A stretch of DNA of 64,000 bases, from contig RQTK01000489.1 of assembly GCA_003991915.1 (NCBI GenBank), positions 6,487 to 70,486 of the forward strand. The letters are read 5' to 3'. Under the pieces are notes generated by a model that ran no database searches, was not told where the DNA came from, and saw only the letters and a list, made by a program, of their open reading frames with translations. Made by a program: the position numbers and the translations under genes. Source of the DNA: Elysia chlorotica (Eukaryota; Mollusca; Gastropoda; Plakobranchidae). Shown here piece after piece: positions 36,462-57,343 of this stretch (the stretch's first letter is position 1; each line of letters starts with the position of its first letter).

Positions 36462-39400
36462 TCACTTCCTCCTGAGCACTTCCGAGCACTGCTCCACCGC
36501 AGGCTGGAGGTCAAGCTCGACGTCTGAGCTGGTCATGGTCTCGTCGTGGAGCAGCCAGGCGGTCAGCGAGGCCTGCATGGTGGGGCTGCCAAACACAGTC
36601 CGGGAGAGCCAGGGGTGGATCATCATGCGGTGCACGGGGCACGCAGTCAAGAACACACCGTGCTTCTTGGAGGAGCCCGATATATCTCGAGCCAGGTTGC
36701 GTACTGCATCCCTGTTTGCGTACACCGTGGCAATGTTGTCATTTGGACAAACCTGGGCAGAGCACGGGATTTTCAGAGCCTGAGGGCGCGTCCATGTGTC
36801 GTAGATGGAGTTGGCGAAGAACATGGGGGTAAAGACAAATGTATAGTAGACCTCAGGGAACAGGCAGCGCCACTCAGTATCAGGTGTTTTTGTCTGGGTG
36901 CACTCTAGGATGGGAGCGGAAGCTGTAAAGAAATTAAAAGAAAGATAAAGCTTAGAATAGTTAAAGTAAGAAAGAATAAAAAATGAAATAAGAGAAGTAT
37001 TTTTCCGAATCTTTAAAAACGTCATACCAAATTAAACATCTTATGTGTTATCAAAGCATGTAAGAATCAAACATAGAGATTTAAAAAAAAATGTATTAAG
37101 AGATAACAAAAGAAGAAAAAAAAGCAAATCCTAGTGGAAGGGTGTGAAGTATTTTTATACCCTGTAGAGTACATCATAGATTATAAGGCACCACACTAAG
37201 TTTGATATGTCGGGTGAGTTGGTTTCAAAAAGTTAGCAACAAGGCTATATTGTGGACAGGTTTAAAGACTAATGTCTGACAATTTTATGTGCTGTCAGAC
37301 AGAGACAGTCCTGAGATATCAGGACTCTAGACTCAGCCTGTCACATTATACTGACACCAATCCAACAAGTATTAAATTTAACATACTGAAAATAAATACA
37401 TGAATATTTCTAGCATATTTCCATCAAGTTCAAGTGATGTTCAGCTCATTATTTTCTCTATAAATTATATGACATACTTCAAATTTAATATAAGATTATC
37501 GGGGGCAAAAAACGCCTTAAAAACTTTTGAATGAGCCCAGACATCTTAGGCTATGACAAAGTGAGCAGAAATAAGAACAACCACAATTATCCCTCAAATC
37601 AAAGGCCGACAAAACAAAAATTTTAAGGAATATGAGCACAAATAACAAATAAATGAACCTATCTATTTATTTTTAATTTTTAAAAGGTTGAGCAAAGTCT
37701 GTCCACACTGTAAATGACCTAGATTGGCCAAAAGTTATAGATTACGGTGAGAAAAAAACAATACTCCCACATGCTTCAATGACATTTTCATGGGTTCCTC
37801 ACTTTCAAGACCCGAGAATTATCTAAATGACTGGCACACAAGCTCAGTTCAAACCTAGGATATCATGATTTTCAGTACAGAACACTACTGAATAAGCTAT
37901 CTTATTAGTGCTCTAAAATAAAACTACCTCAAAACCCTTTTTTCAATATTGTTTTTTATGCAAGGCATGCAACCCTGTTAATTTGATATTGCCCTTTCTC
38001 TCAAATGTATTATCTTCCCATTAAAGGAGGATTACCTTAAGCTATCTAGGTAATCATATTATTATTATTTCCTTGTTATTTCCCCTTACACACCCTATTT
38101 TTTTGTTATTGTTGAAGATTATGAACCCTTTAATACAGAATTATCACATTTGCACATAAATTTAATCTAATGCATGTAGGATGGAAAAGGAAAGAAATAC
38201 AATCTTAAGTGCATTTATTAAAGATTCCATACTTATAACTACCGGGTATGTATAAAGTTGTAGCAATCTTTCAGTATAACACACCTGTATTTTTAATATA
38301 AATCACCCTGAGCCTAAGCATCTTTGGGGTAGAGTGCTATAGAAATTAAGTTTATCTTTAATACTATCGATTCTGAAAATGTTGATGGAATACATGTATC
38401 TATTTCCTTGACAGCGACAGGAATATACGTAAGTAAATACCATTTAAAAAATGCATGCCGATAGATGCACAGTCTTGATTCTGCATATGTTGTAATGGAG
38501 TAATTATTCACTTCAAACTGATAAAGACAGAGATATAGTAAATACCATTTAAGCCATGCATGCTGTAGGTGTTTTTGAAGATCTGGGCCATGGTGTAGTC
38601 GCCGTAGATGTCCGGAGTGTCCACAAACATGCTCCCATCCACGATCACGTGCAGCGTCTTCACAGAGGTTGGCAGTAACGCTCGCAGCCGATCTACGTGG
38701 ATGAGCGCCCCAATGCCACCAGCTGTTGGCACAACGGAAAAATGTATGCACAAAATATCTTAGGACAAAAATAAAGTCATGTGTAAAAAAGTTTTTAATA
38801 ATATAAACTATTCATTTCATTTTCCTTAACTTTACGCATCTCCGCAAAACAGAAAAGGGAAAAAAATTACAGACATGTTACGAAGTGAAGCTTTAAGTAG
38901 AGAGGCTAATGGACAGGCTAAGCTAAAATAATTTTAAAAAGGGAGCAACATAACTAAGCACAGAGACAGAAAAAACATGTGTAGAATCCAGAGAGCAACA
39001 GGGGGAAAAAAAAGGAATAATTAACAAAAAACATAAAAAACCCAACAAAACAACAACAAAAAAAGTATGAAAAGAAGGAAAACAATAGAGGAATGCAGAG
39101 ATTCGTCTTTTCGAAAGATACAAATAATTTACCTGAGGAGCCTGCGAGAACAACTTGCTCAGCATTCCCAAAATTAGTCGTCTTGGTAAGATATTCCAGC
39201 AGGGTGTCAAAGATCACGGCCCCTCTCATGTACAGTTGACGCCCGTTGTAGTCCACAGGATTAGAAGCGTTACCTTTTTTCATATCAGAGAGAAAAAGAA
39301 AAGAATCGCTTTTCAAAAAATTGTAATATTCCATGAATTAAACATGTCACATTCTTTTACTATTAGCAATAATTGATTCAATCCTATGTAACGCTCCTGT

Positions 39401-39966
39401 TCTTGAGTATCTTCTTGACCCTGAAGTTTATACTCCTATTCAAAAATTCTAAAAACACACCTTAAATTCAAATTTCAAGAAGAAGAAAAAAAACATGATT
39501 ATGAATATCCAATGCAGGATTCTTTACATCCAATCATTGATCGAAATGTAATTAACAATTGCCTATAATTGTTTCACCCTCTCTTACAACAATTAATAAT
39601 TAAAAATTTTTGTAACTTTTTATTTTTGTTTATTTGAAAAAATTCATAATACAGAAACGGCATAAAGGTATATTTTTTAAATTAATTTTTGTGTAAATAA
39701 TGTAAAAAGGTTCACCTAGAAAGGAGCCACCATCACAGTAGAGAAAAGCAACAACATTCCACATGCAAAAGTCTGGATTTTGCTGGCAGTCGTGAGAAAG
39801 TATTCCATCATAAGCCAATGACATTTTGGCCATATTGCTGGATCCTTTAGAGCTCCTACTCCTGAACGATGTAAACAAGACACACAGTATGATATTCAAA
39901 TTAAGCAATAACAATTACCGCAATAATAATGATCATAGCAATAATAATAATAATCTTAACAACAAC

Positions 39967-39999
<33 letters not shown>

Positions 40000-42900
40000 T
40001 ATAATAATTATGCACGTTAATCAAAATACCGATGATGATGATGATGATAAATAATAATAACAATAATTATAAACCTATGTCTATTAACGCTCTATCAGTT
40101 TAGAAACTGATAATTCGTTTTGTACTAGTTTTATCAGACCTTTAAAAAAACAAACGCCGACCAATTGCCCAAATAACCTTTTTTTTTAGCCAATAGGAAC
40201 AAGTAATGAATTAATAGAAGATGAGGTAGTGTGACAAAAACTTTAGTAAAGAAGCCTACGAGAAAGAAGCTAGGAAGAAGGCTGTCACTCATGAGTGTAC
40301 CACCAGCTGTAAATCTCACATCCACCTAAATGTTATTTGTTGATAGAGAATTCACTTAATTCAGATCTAACCCTATAATTGTTAGGATGTTAAGAGCTTA
40401 TTCTTAGACTAATTTCTACAGTTCACAAAAATTAAGGACTGGAGGAGAGTATAATTATATTAATTATCATATTATATTACCCCTACTGATCATTGCTTGT
40501 GTTTTATTGGAAAGAGAAAAAAACGAACAGCAGAATATTACAACAGTGAAAAGGGCAATCAAAGGCATTAATAAAATCATTTAATCAAGGCTTAATTTAA
40601 CAGTTTTCATTACAAAAGCATAGACCATATACATGATCTATGTGTACATGTATCTCGTGACAATTAAAAAAAAAATTGTTTTAACCTCTACCACCAACAG
40701 TGGTTCTTTTGTTTATTTTTTGCTTAGCATCCAATGTCAGCATTTTATAGGCTATATTGTGTACAGATCCCAAGAATAATGTCTGACATTCTATGTGCTG
40801 TCACAAAGAGACAATGCGGGGATACCACAACTCTTGTCTCAGCCGATCACATTATACAAACACAAACTGACTAGTAGGGGACAAAAGTGAACAAATAAAT
40901 TTTTGAGCGATCACGGGTTCAAATTAGGGACCCGACGTTTTGGAAATCAACATTTTACCACTTGCGCCAGTTTGCAACAGTGGATCTTAGAGACGCAGTC
41001 AATGATCCAAACCTCACACACTGGTTATTTTCCTTGTTTTAAGTAAAGAGGCTTTCCTTACAACTCAAAAAGGGCGAAAAAAAGAGTTAAAATAACCATC
41101 TGAATGCTCTTCTCTTAGCAGTTCAACAATCTGTTCAGTTCCAACTACTAAAAACTTTCTCACCTTTCCGCGCACTCTGACGGACTGGAACACCACGCAC
41201 CGCTGGGAAGGTAGACAAGCCAGTAATTGACAGACATGACCGGACCTGCGGGATTAAAATTTAAAACCATAACACTCATCATTTCTCATGTAACCAAGAT
41301 ATTTTATTGAGGCATCAAGGTTTCATACACGATGGAAAATGACACAGCTGCACCAGTAAATTTATACATATACACAAAACAAAACAAAAAGGGAATTTTA
41401 TCGTGAATTTTAAAATTCAAATTTCAAAACTAGAATGCTCTTGCTCATTTGCCCCTCCAAGATGATGAATCCATAACTATACATGTACCTAGATAACCAC
41501 ATATGTCTAATCGTATGTGATATACTGTTTTGAATGTCAATTACATGTGACTTAAAAACTGTTAAAAAAAACTTTTTCTTTCAAGATAAGAAAGAAAATA
41601 AAAGAAGAAGAAGAAGAAGAAGAAGAAGAAGAAGAAGAAGAAGAAGAAGAAGAAGAAGAAGAAGAAGAAGAAGAAGAAGAAGAAGGAGAAGAATAAAAGA
41701 GAATGAGAAGGGTGGAGACGCATTTATTTATGTCTATGGATGTTGGTAGGCCTAACCTACTTATAAAGCAAGGGCTCTGGTGAGCAGATGCTGCAAGATT
41801 TGTTCCAAAGAAGATCTGCAGTTGCAGCTGAGTTAGTTTAACGTTTTAACATCAGCACTATAGAGACTATATTGTGGACGAGCCCCTTGACTGACGTCTG
41901 ATGATTGTATGTGCTCCCACACACGAGACAGGGCGGAGGATACCATGATTCTTGTCTCAGCCGGTCACATTAATTATAGTGACACCGACCTAACCAGTAG
42001 GGAGCGAAATCGCCAGGGGTCGAACCACGGACCCTTTGCGTCGGAAGCCAATGTTCTATCCCAGGACCGCCGCCCCTACCCCGAAAGAGGATCTAACATA
42101 CAATTTGTGTACCGTATGTGATTGTAGAGTTACGTGGCCATCATTTAATGACTTCACGTGTATTTCTTGGCGGCGTTGCTCTTGACTTTTTAATATCACT
42201 ATCATCAATTATGAATGCAATACATATAATTGTTTCAGTCCTCATACTGAAGCGAAAGATGGGTGACAGGTGCGTAAACTTAATGAACATTCTAGACTAG
42301 ATACCCCCCCCCCCCCACACACACACACACACTGCGTTTTCCCCTCTATCTCTTTCAGGGTTATTACCGCTGCGCTTACGCGAAATATTCCCCGTGTCTA
42401 TTGTCAACAGTCCCCAGCGAGTTTGCATTACATTCTTCAACTTCTTTATATTACATGTATATTGGCGTACTCAGGGACTGCTTTTGCAGAATCCTCATAC
42501 ATATTAATTTTTTAAATTACATGCAATACTCAATTTTTGGACCACATGTATCGTGAAATAATGTAGACTACTGTTTGCATGGCCCACTTTTTGTTTGGTG
42601 TCAATACTTCGATTACAATGCAATATAAAAAGCAATAGAGTTTCCGAAAAATAAACTCTACTACAAATTAACCGTCTCTTGTTAAACACTAACGTTGGAA
42701 GCTGACCAAAAAAAAAAACCACAACAACCAAAAAAAACAAAAACAAACAAAAAACAAAAAAACAGAGGAAATTTCGCAAGTATTTAAAAAAAATTTTAAT
42801 TTATTTTATTTCAAACAAATATTATTGGCTGGCTCAGAGGAAACATTGATATCATCTGACCCAACTCGAAGATAATGTTGGTTCAGTGAGATATTATAAT

Positions 42901-44128
42901 ATTACAATCTTTCATTTTTTCTTCCAATTTAAGCCAAAAAAAAATATCGTTCAGATTTTTAACGCATCTAGTAAAAGCATTTTTACCCCGATTCTACACA
43001 GCTGCACAGTTAACTGGGTGCCTACTGTTCTTCAGTGGTTCGTTTAAACTATGGCCAAATTAAACAAGCATGATAATAAGATGTAACATGTCATGTCACC
43101 CACACCTCAGGTCTAGACATAATTAAGTTTATATCTTGGTCATGTAATAGTAAGTGAATGAGTAAGTCAATTTTGAAAAGTTGGTCAACTTGGTCTGTAT
43201 TTAAAAAAGCATAAAACAATATTGGTCTCTCCTCTGCGCATAAAAGAACAAAACGATGTTGCTCCCACCTCTAACGTCTCCACGATTACGAAAATCGATA
43301 GCGCTAAATTTAATTACTGCGAATATAATTTGAAACATCGGGTCTAGGGGTGCGTTTCACAGTTAAAGTGTCGCACGGTTGGATCAGATCGGTAACAGCC
43401 ATAGCCTTCCGTTAAAACCGAAAGAGTTCACGAATATTTAAAAAAAATGTAACAAACGAGAAAGAGAAAGTGTAACGAAGGATAAAGCGTATCAAATAAC
43501 CCATAATTATTCTGACAAATAAACGTGGCCGCCCCACTCATTTTAGCAAATTCTAAAGATGTGTCAACACCGACCGCAAATCGAACTTTTTTGTCATCTC
43601 ATACCAAGAACTAGCGCCGATCGCGGTCGATTCACGCGATCGTAACTGCTCTAAATTTATGCTAAAAGCCAAGACTGAAAAGACAGCAAGGGTCATGCTT
43701 TTTGCATTGGCCGCTGTCATCAGGAGGGATGGGAAAAAACGTCAAAAGAGTTTTTTTTTTTTTTTTACTATAATAATGAAAAAGTCAATTGTGACGTGAC
43801 ACAAAAGATTGGGAGAATATGGACATAGAAATACTAGAATGCAACAAAGGTCCTTAAAAATGTGGAGATTATTAACCCCACAAACTAAGGTAAAATGAAC
43901 ATTCACTGCATTCACTAGTAAGAGGCTTGCAAGCTGTGGTTTGGGCGGCTATTGATTAAGCCGAGCCCCTGTCGAGAGCCCAATAGGATTGCAACTGTGT
44001 AAATACAATATGTGACCCATAGGAAACTAGATACAGTATAATATACTATAACGTATTATGTTTGTATATAAATTTTGTTAAAATATCATCACAATTTCTG
44101 AGAAGATAAAGGGCTTCGATGCAATGGT

Positions 44129-44174
<46 letters not shown>

Positions 44175-46273
44175 AAACACAAAAAAGGAAGAAAAAAAAG
44201 AAACAAACAAAACGGAGGAGAAAAACGACAGTGTGTTACAACACCAAAAAAAACAATCAACAACAGATCTTTCAATGCAGGGTGTCTGCCAGGGAGGTGA
44301 AGTTAGGATAGAGCCTTATAAATACCATTTTAAGATATAGATTTATGGAAATAGAAAATGAGCTGTAGCTTGGTGAGATAATGTTGCTTTAACGACCCCA
44401 AAAAATCTTTTGAACTGATAGAACACTTGCATTATCACAAAAAAGTGAAATATGACGCACCAACCAACTACACTGGATAATTAATTTATATTCAAGCCTT
44501 TTTTCTTTCCAATTTCTAAAATGCGTTTTAATGTTTTAAATTTTACAAGTAAACAACTGTAATCTTAGAAGATTATTAGAAACAATTTAAGAACTGAGCA
44601 TTTTCGTTTTTCTTTTCTTTATCTTTTCGACATACAACCTAATGGTCGTTTAAAACGAGTCAACATGGTATTGATAAAAACTTTTAAACAGATGTATGAA
44701 AAATTTGAACACAAACATTTAAAAAAAAATGCATTTTCAAAAGTCTTGGCTGCAGATATATCATATTGAACAAATTATTCAATTCAAAACGAAAGTCATT
44801 TAAGAAATGTATGGGCATGTAAAGTAAAAGAAAAAAATTTCCTTCACTTGAGTAATATATTTTTAGAATTTAAGATGCAATATGATAATGACTCTATTTT
44901 TAATTATTTGAATTTACTTTTTTCTGACCAACTTGCCTTAATATTCTGATACATAAAATCACACCATCTTTTACTATACATAGTTAATGCTCCCACCTTA
45001 TGCATCGTCATAACTGATGAAATCTATAAAACCTATAAAAAATTTGTATCCTGAAATAGTTATACCACAGAATTATTTACGTTTGTCCTTAAAGCTGTAT
45101 ATAAACATGCAAACCACAATAAAAATATATCACATAACCATACACATAAGTGGCTGCCCTTGCGAATTTAGTCCAGACATTGTTCAGAAACTAATTTGGA
45201 CCTTTAGGTGATATTAACATGATAAGCTGGATTCTAAATGCAGCTGGACAAGTTGCTTGTCCATAATGAATGATTTGGAACCGTAATAAGTGTTTTTAAA
45301 AATGGCAACTTTCATTACGGATTTTTTTAGGCAACCAGGGTAAGGCAAGATAAGATAAGACAGGGTAAGGCAATGAGACACAAGTAAGAAATTTGACTTT
45401 TTGAGTAAATATGAGTGTGTTCAGGGGAGCTCTTTGCTCAATGGTTAGGGTGCTGGACTATTGCTGCGCAGGTGGTTCAATAGCCGACCACTTTTTTTCT
45501 GAGCCGCACCCCCCCTCCCCCTCAACGTTGCACGGAGAGCATGGGAAAAAAAAAAAAAAGAACATGCTCAAAAGCATTTTAAAATACAATTTAAGAGATT
45601 GAAAAGGTATAACTCTTTTATTCATAGAACCAGTTAAAAATCATCTTCATTCAAAGAAAAAAAATCATAATAGAGTAATTATTACTGTTTAGCTCTATCT
45701 CAAAACTTATATATTAAAGCGCCTAAATTGAAAGTCACATTTTACTTTTTTTTTTTTTATTTCTAACAGCACCATTCAATGTGCAACATGACCATCTATT
45801 TATTAGAAAAGCTTAAAAAAAAACAAACACAACTGGACTCACTTGGCCTGAAGTAGTAGGCGGGTGGGGAGCCATCCAGACAGCGGGCCCCGCGGGGTTC
45901 TGAGAAGGACCTGGGAAGAGTGACGCGCTCCAGGTCTCCATCGCTCTCAAGGTGCATGTGAACAAATGTCACTTTGATTTGTGACACCAGCCGCACAACG
46001 CAGAGGACGAGGACAATCAGAACAAGGAGCAGGAGGTAAACATAAAAACGACGAGAGCAAAGAACAGGCGGCAAAAGCTGTGGCCGGCTGATCCTCACTG
46101 GCACAAAGGCCATGTTGTCTGCCTTGGCTGCGGGCTTCAGAGTCAAAGATATATCACTCATAGACTTGGAGAAGAGAGTATTTAAGTCTGGATTACTTCC
46201 AGATATAGAGGCCACAGGTGTTATAGTACCTGGCCTTGCAGGAAATATGCGTCTGTTCTTGTGCAGATTGGCT
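36462..46273 (-). CDS. NOTUM/pectinacetylesterase-family serine hydrolase with N-terminal membrane anchor (5' end missing)
   Basis: Alpha/beta-hydrolase of the NOTUM (Wnt palmitoleate deacylase)/pectinacetylesterase family; the substrate of this member is unknown. Exons in coding order: 46273-45843, 41245-41164, 40314-about 40260, 39861-39716, 39273-39133, 38722-38546, 36922-36462 (stop TGA). Exon 1 has a hydrophobic segment FYVYLLLLVLIVLVLCVV after CSRR, suggesting a type II anchor with the enzyme outside the cytosol or in the lumen. It then reads RCLDGSPPAYYFRP, as in NOTUM. Further motifs: NYWLVYLPSGAWC, NPDFCMWN, YCDGGSFLG, RGAVIFDTLLEYL. The nucleophile elbow AGSSAGGIGALIHVDR is split by an intron. 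The likely Asp is in NSIYDTW and the His in ACPVHRMM, so the triad looks intact. About 497 residues are recovered. The frame is open to the acceptor at 46274, so an upstream exon is expected; in-exon ATGs (near 46160 and 46107) are alternatives. The 40260 donor phase does not fit the next exon. Confidence 0.85.
37238..37372 (-). mobile_element. Partial SINE, family 1, in an intron of the NOTUM-like gene
   Basis: It contains 'ggctatattgtggacagg', 'tgtctgacaattttatgtg' and 'cattatactgacaccaatcc'. The tRNA-like head is missing. Confidence 0.7.
39935..40060. repeat. (TAA)n/(ATG)n microsatellites
   Basis: An AAT-type run at about 39935-40010 and a short GAT run at about 40031-40047, in the intron of the NOTUM-like gene. 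Confidence 0.9.
40745..40985 (-). mobile_element. SINE, family 1, in an intron of the NOTUM-like gene
   Basis: Full-length reverse copy from the tail ('ggctatattgtgtacagat') through 'tctcagccgatcacattata' to a tRNA-like head ('cgggttcaaattagggacc', 'caacattttaccacttgcgc'). Confidence 0.75.
41602..41692. repeat. (GAA)n microsatellite
   Basis: About 90 bases of GAA in intron 1 of the NOTUM-like gene; the poly-Arg frame is an artefact. Confidence 0.97.
41842..42090 (-). mobile_element. SINE, family 1, in intron 1 of the NOTUM-like gene
   Basis: Full-length reverse copy: 'gactatattgtggacgagcc', 'tgtatgtgctcccacacac', 'gtctcagccggtcacatta', 'accagtagggagcgaaatcg' and a head with 'ggtcgaaccacggaccc'. 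Confidence 0.8.
42091..45415. other. Intron 1 of the NOTUM-like gene, nothing else recognised
   Basis: AT-rich intronic sequence with an AC run near 42316-42333 and an AAC array at 44131-44176. No coding exon of the host gene or another gene was recognised. Confidence 0.6.
44131..44176. repeat. (AAC)n microsatellite
   Basis: About 15 units of AAC. Confidence 0.95.
45420..45545 (+). mobile_element. tRNA-like SINE head with A-rich end
   Basis: Box-A-like 'ctcaatggttagggtgctgg' and box-B-like 'ggtggttcaatagcc', then 'gagccgcaccccccctc' and a poly-A run at 45546-45559. The body differs from families 1 and 2. Confidence 0.5.
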
Positions 46274-48849
46274 CTGAAAAAAAATGGAAAGGAAAAGAAA
46301 TGCAGGTCACAAACAATATTGCTTAATTGAATACTACAAGATTTACATTGCAGAAAACAAAACTTACAAAATAAATTTAATTTTTTGTATTTAATTTAAT
46401 TGAACTTGGAAAAATGTGCTCATGTTTTCAATGGGAACAACAATGTAATAAATTTTCTTGAAAGCTGTGATTTATTTGCATCTCTAAGCCTATGAAACTG
46501 GTTTTCAAGAGAGACTTTATATAGGTTTTCCTAAACTTTAAGAAGCTTAAACAATTTACCTCACTTAAAATAGTTATATTGTTTATATCAAATTTTAGTT
46601 AAAAAAAAAAAAAAAAGAGAAATAGTAACAAGTATGGACCAATCAATATTACCGCATTGAATGGTTCAAAAGGGATGTGATATAAAACAAAACTATTTCT
46701 AGGATGCCAAGTACAAGATATTTTAAAATCTCATCATAAATACTTTCTAAGAAACTACTCAAGCCTGCTGTAATATCAGACTGGATCACTCTTACTCCTT
46801 GGATTGTTTAGGATTTTGTAACCTTTTCTAAAAGAACTTGTGTTTTTTTTTCAACACATTAACTATTTGATCCTTTCCTTGCTTTTCTCCAGTAAGTAAA
46901 ATTTTCTGCTCATTTTGCCCTGAGCACTGGCTGAGTTTGGGCACTCTCATTTGAACGAAGGCAAACTCGGATCAATTTTAAACCAGATAAGATTTGAAGC
47001 CCAACATTCCTGTTTGTAAAACCAGAGCACTAAGTGATTTAAAAAGTATTGGTGTTTGTTCTGCCCGACTGACCTCTAGTCCCCTGTTCAAAGCTGCTCT
47101 GTTTTATAATACCCAGGCTTATAATATCCCATATAATTATATATAATATATATATGCTAATTAATCTATTGATAACTTTACACAAAACATGCTTCCTCTA
47201 TCCATACTTTATTCCAGAACACATTAAAAAAAAAAGCATCATCTTTTTTTTCTGCCTCCAACTGTAGATCTAGACAGTTTTGAAGAAAATTAATATCTAC
47301 TTTGATTAGTTACCTAGGTCTGAATAAATATTTCAAGTAGGGATTACTCTGGACACACACTGTAGATCTAAATGTCTACAAGATCTAGATATCTATATCT
47401 AGTGCTGTGTAAAGTATTCTGGTGTAATTTCTATTTGAAAAAAAAACACAACAAAACAACAACAAACAACTAAACTATCAATACAAACAATAAAAAGAAA
47501 TATTTTAAAGTATTTTAAGTCAAAGTGCGACTAATCTAGATCTAGGATCTAAGTCAATAAACCTTCATAGAAAAAAACTTTGATTTTATTTATAAGACAA
47601 AATGTAAACTCACATTGGTTTAATCTGACTTGGCATTTTGCATTTTGATAAACAGGAATATATCCAAATAATATATCTAGATCTAGAACAACATTTAGCT
47701 TTAGACCCAGATTCATATGGAACAATATTATTTCCTTCATCCCCAAAGAAAAAAAATCTAGATCTAGATCTAGATTAGCCTTGATCTTGATCTTAGATGT
47801 TTAGGCCTACAAGATAAAGATAAAGGCGGATTTGATCTCGGATTTTAAATCTCTGGTCTAATGATGGATTGCAAGTAGCATAAGATCTATATCCTGCACA
47901 TCTAGAGTTAACAATCGAAATGTATTGCTCGAGAGAGGAAGATATGCTTAGGTATGATTCTTTGCAGTGAGGGTGAAACTGAAATGAGCAGAGACTGATT
48001 ATCTCACTCTCAGCCGGACGGCGGTCATGACAATCATCGTAAATAAAAGGGGAGTCTATTCGCACCGTACATTATAAGCTTACGCGTTCTTCCTCGGTAT
48101 TTTTTCTCAAATTCAATGTATTGAATATTATCAACATATTTGATAACTTCCAGGTTTGGTTCTCAGGCTTTCAGATATTCTTTTTATTTATATGCTTTTT
48201 TTTGCATGTATAATTCCAATTAAAACAACAAAAACAACACCACAAAGTCTTCCTCTAAAGTTTCAAAGTGAATGTGAACCTTGTATACATTTTTAAGAGT
48301 AGCCTACCTTAGCCTTATTGTGTGAAACTCCGAAAGCAGAAAGCCAGAAACTGATGTTTTTGAACTGTAACAGTTAGGCAAATCCATTTCACCTTTTTTT
48401 TTTTTTCTTCCTCATGTCATATCTTTAAGATAACATACATATTTATATATCCCTCCAAAGCTTCCAGTCTTTACATTCCCAGCCCCGTATTAGATTGAGA
48501 TCTAGATGCATACTCGCTCAAATTTCCCCTTTAGCCTAGACTAGAGATACGGCCAAAATTCTATTAGATGTCTAGATTAACTCTACTGAGATAGTTCTAG
48601 ACATCTATTCTAGATGTAGATCTAGATCTAGTTATTATATGGCACTACCCTTCTAGAATCGGGGACCATCCAATTAGATTTTGGTTTGATAGCTTCGGAT
48701 GCTTTCTTGACTAGCCATCTATATTTAAATTTAAATCTAACTTTGAATCATATAATCTAGATCTCGTACTGTAGGTAGGCTAGGCTTCTTTTCTCTAGTC
48801 TGGAAATCATCTAAATTTCAGCACAAAAAAGGTGCATTTATCTTTATTC
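46274..48849. other. Head-to-head intergenic region between the NOTUM-like gene and CUEDC2
   Basis: Presumably holds the promoters of both genes and the missing first exon(s) of the NOTUM-like gene. From about 47270 to 48770 it is sprinkled with GATCTA/TAGATC palindromes (for example 47755-47775 and 48616-48631), like the stretch upstream of E2F7/8. No TATA box or coding exon could be assigned with confidence. Confidence 0.55.

Positions 48850-57343
<8,494 letters not shown>

Noticed and set aside
36535..36908. Open frames on the + strand opposite the last NOTUM-like exon
   Set aside because: Shadows of the GC-rich coding exon on the other strand.
41534..41749. Poly-Arg open frame
   Set aside because: GAA array read in one frame.
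46215..46217. GTG at 46215 as the start of the NOTUM-like protein
   Set aside because: Not an ATG, and the frame stays open upstream to a good splice acceptor; an upstream exon or an internal ATG is more likely.
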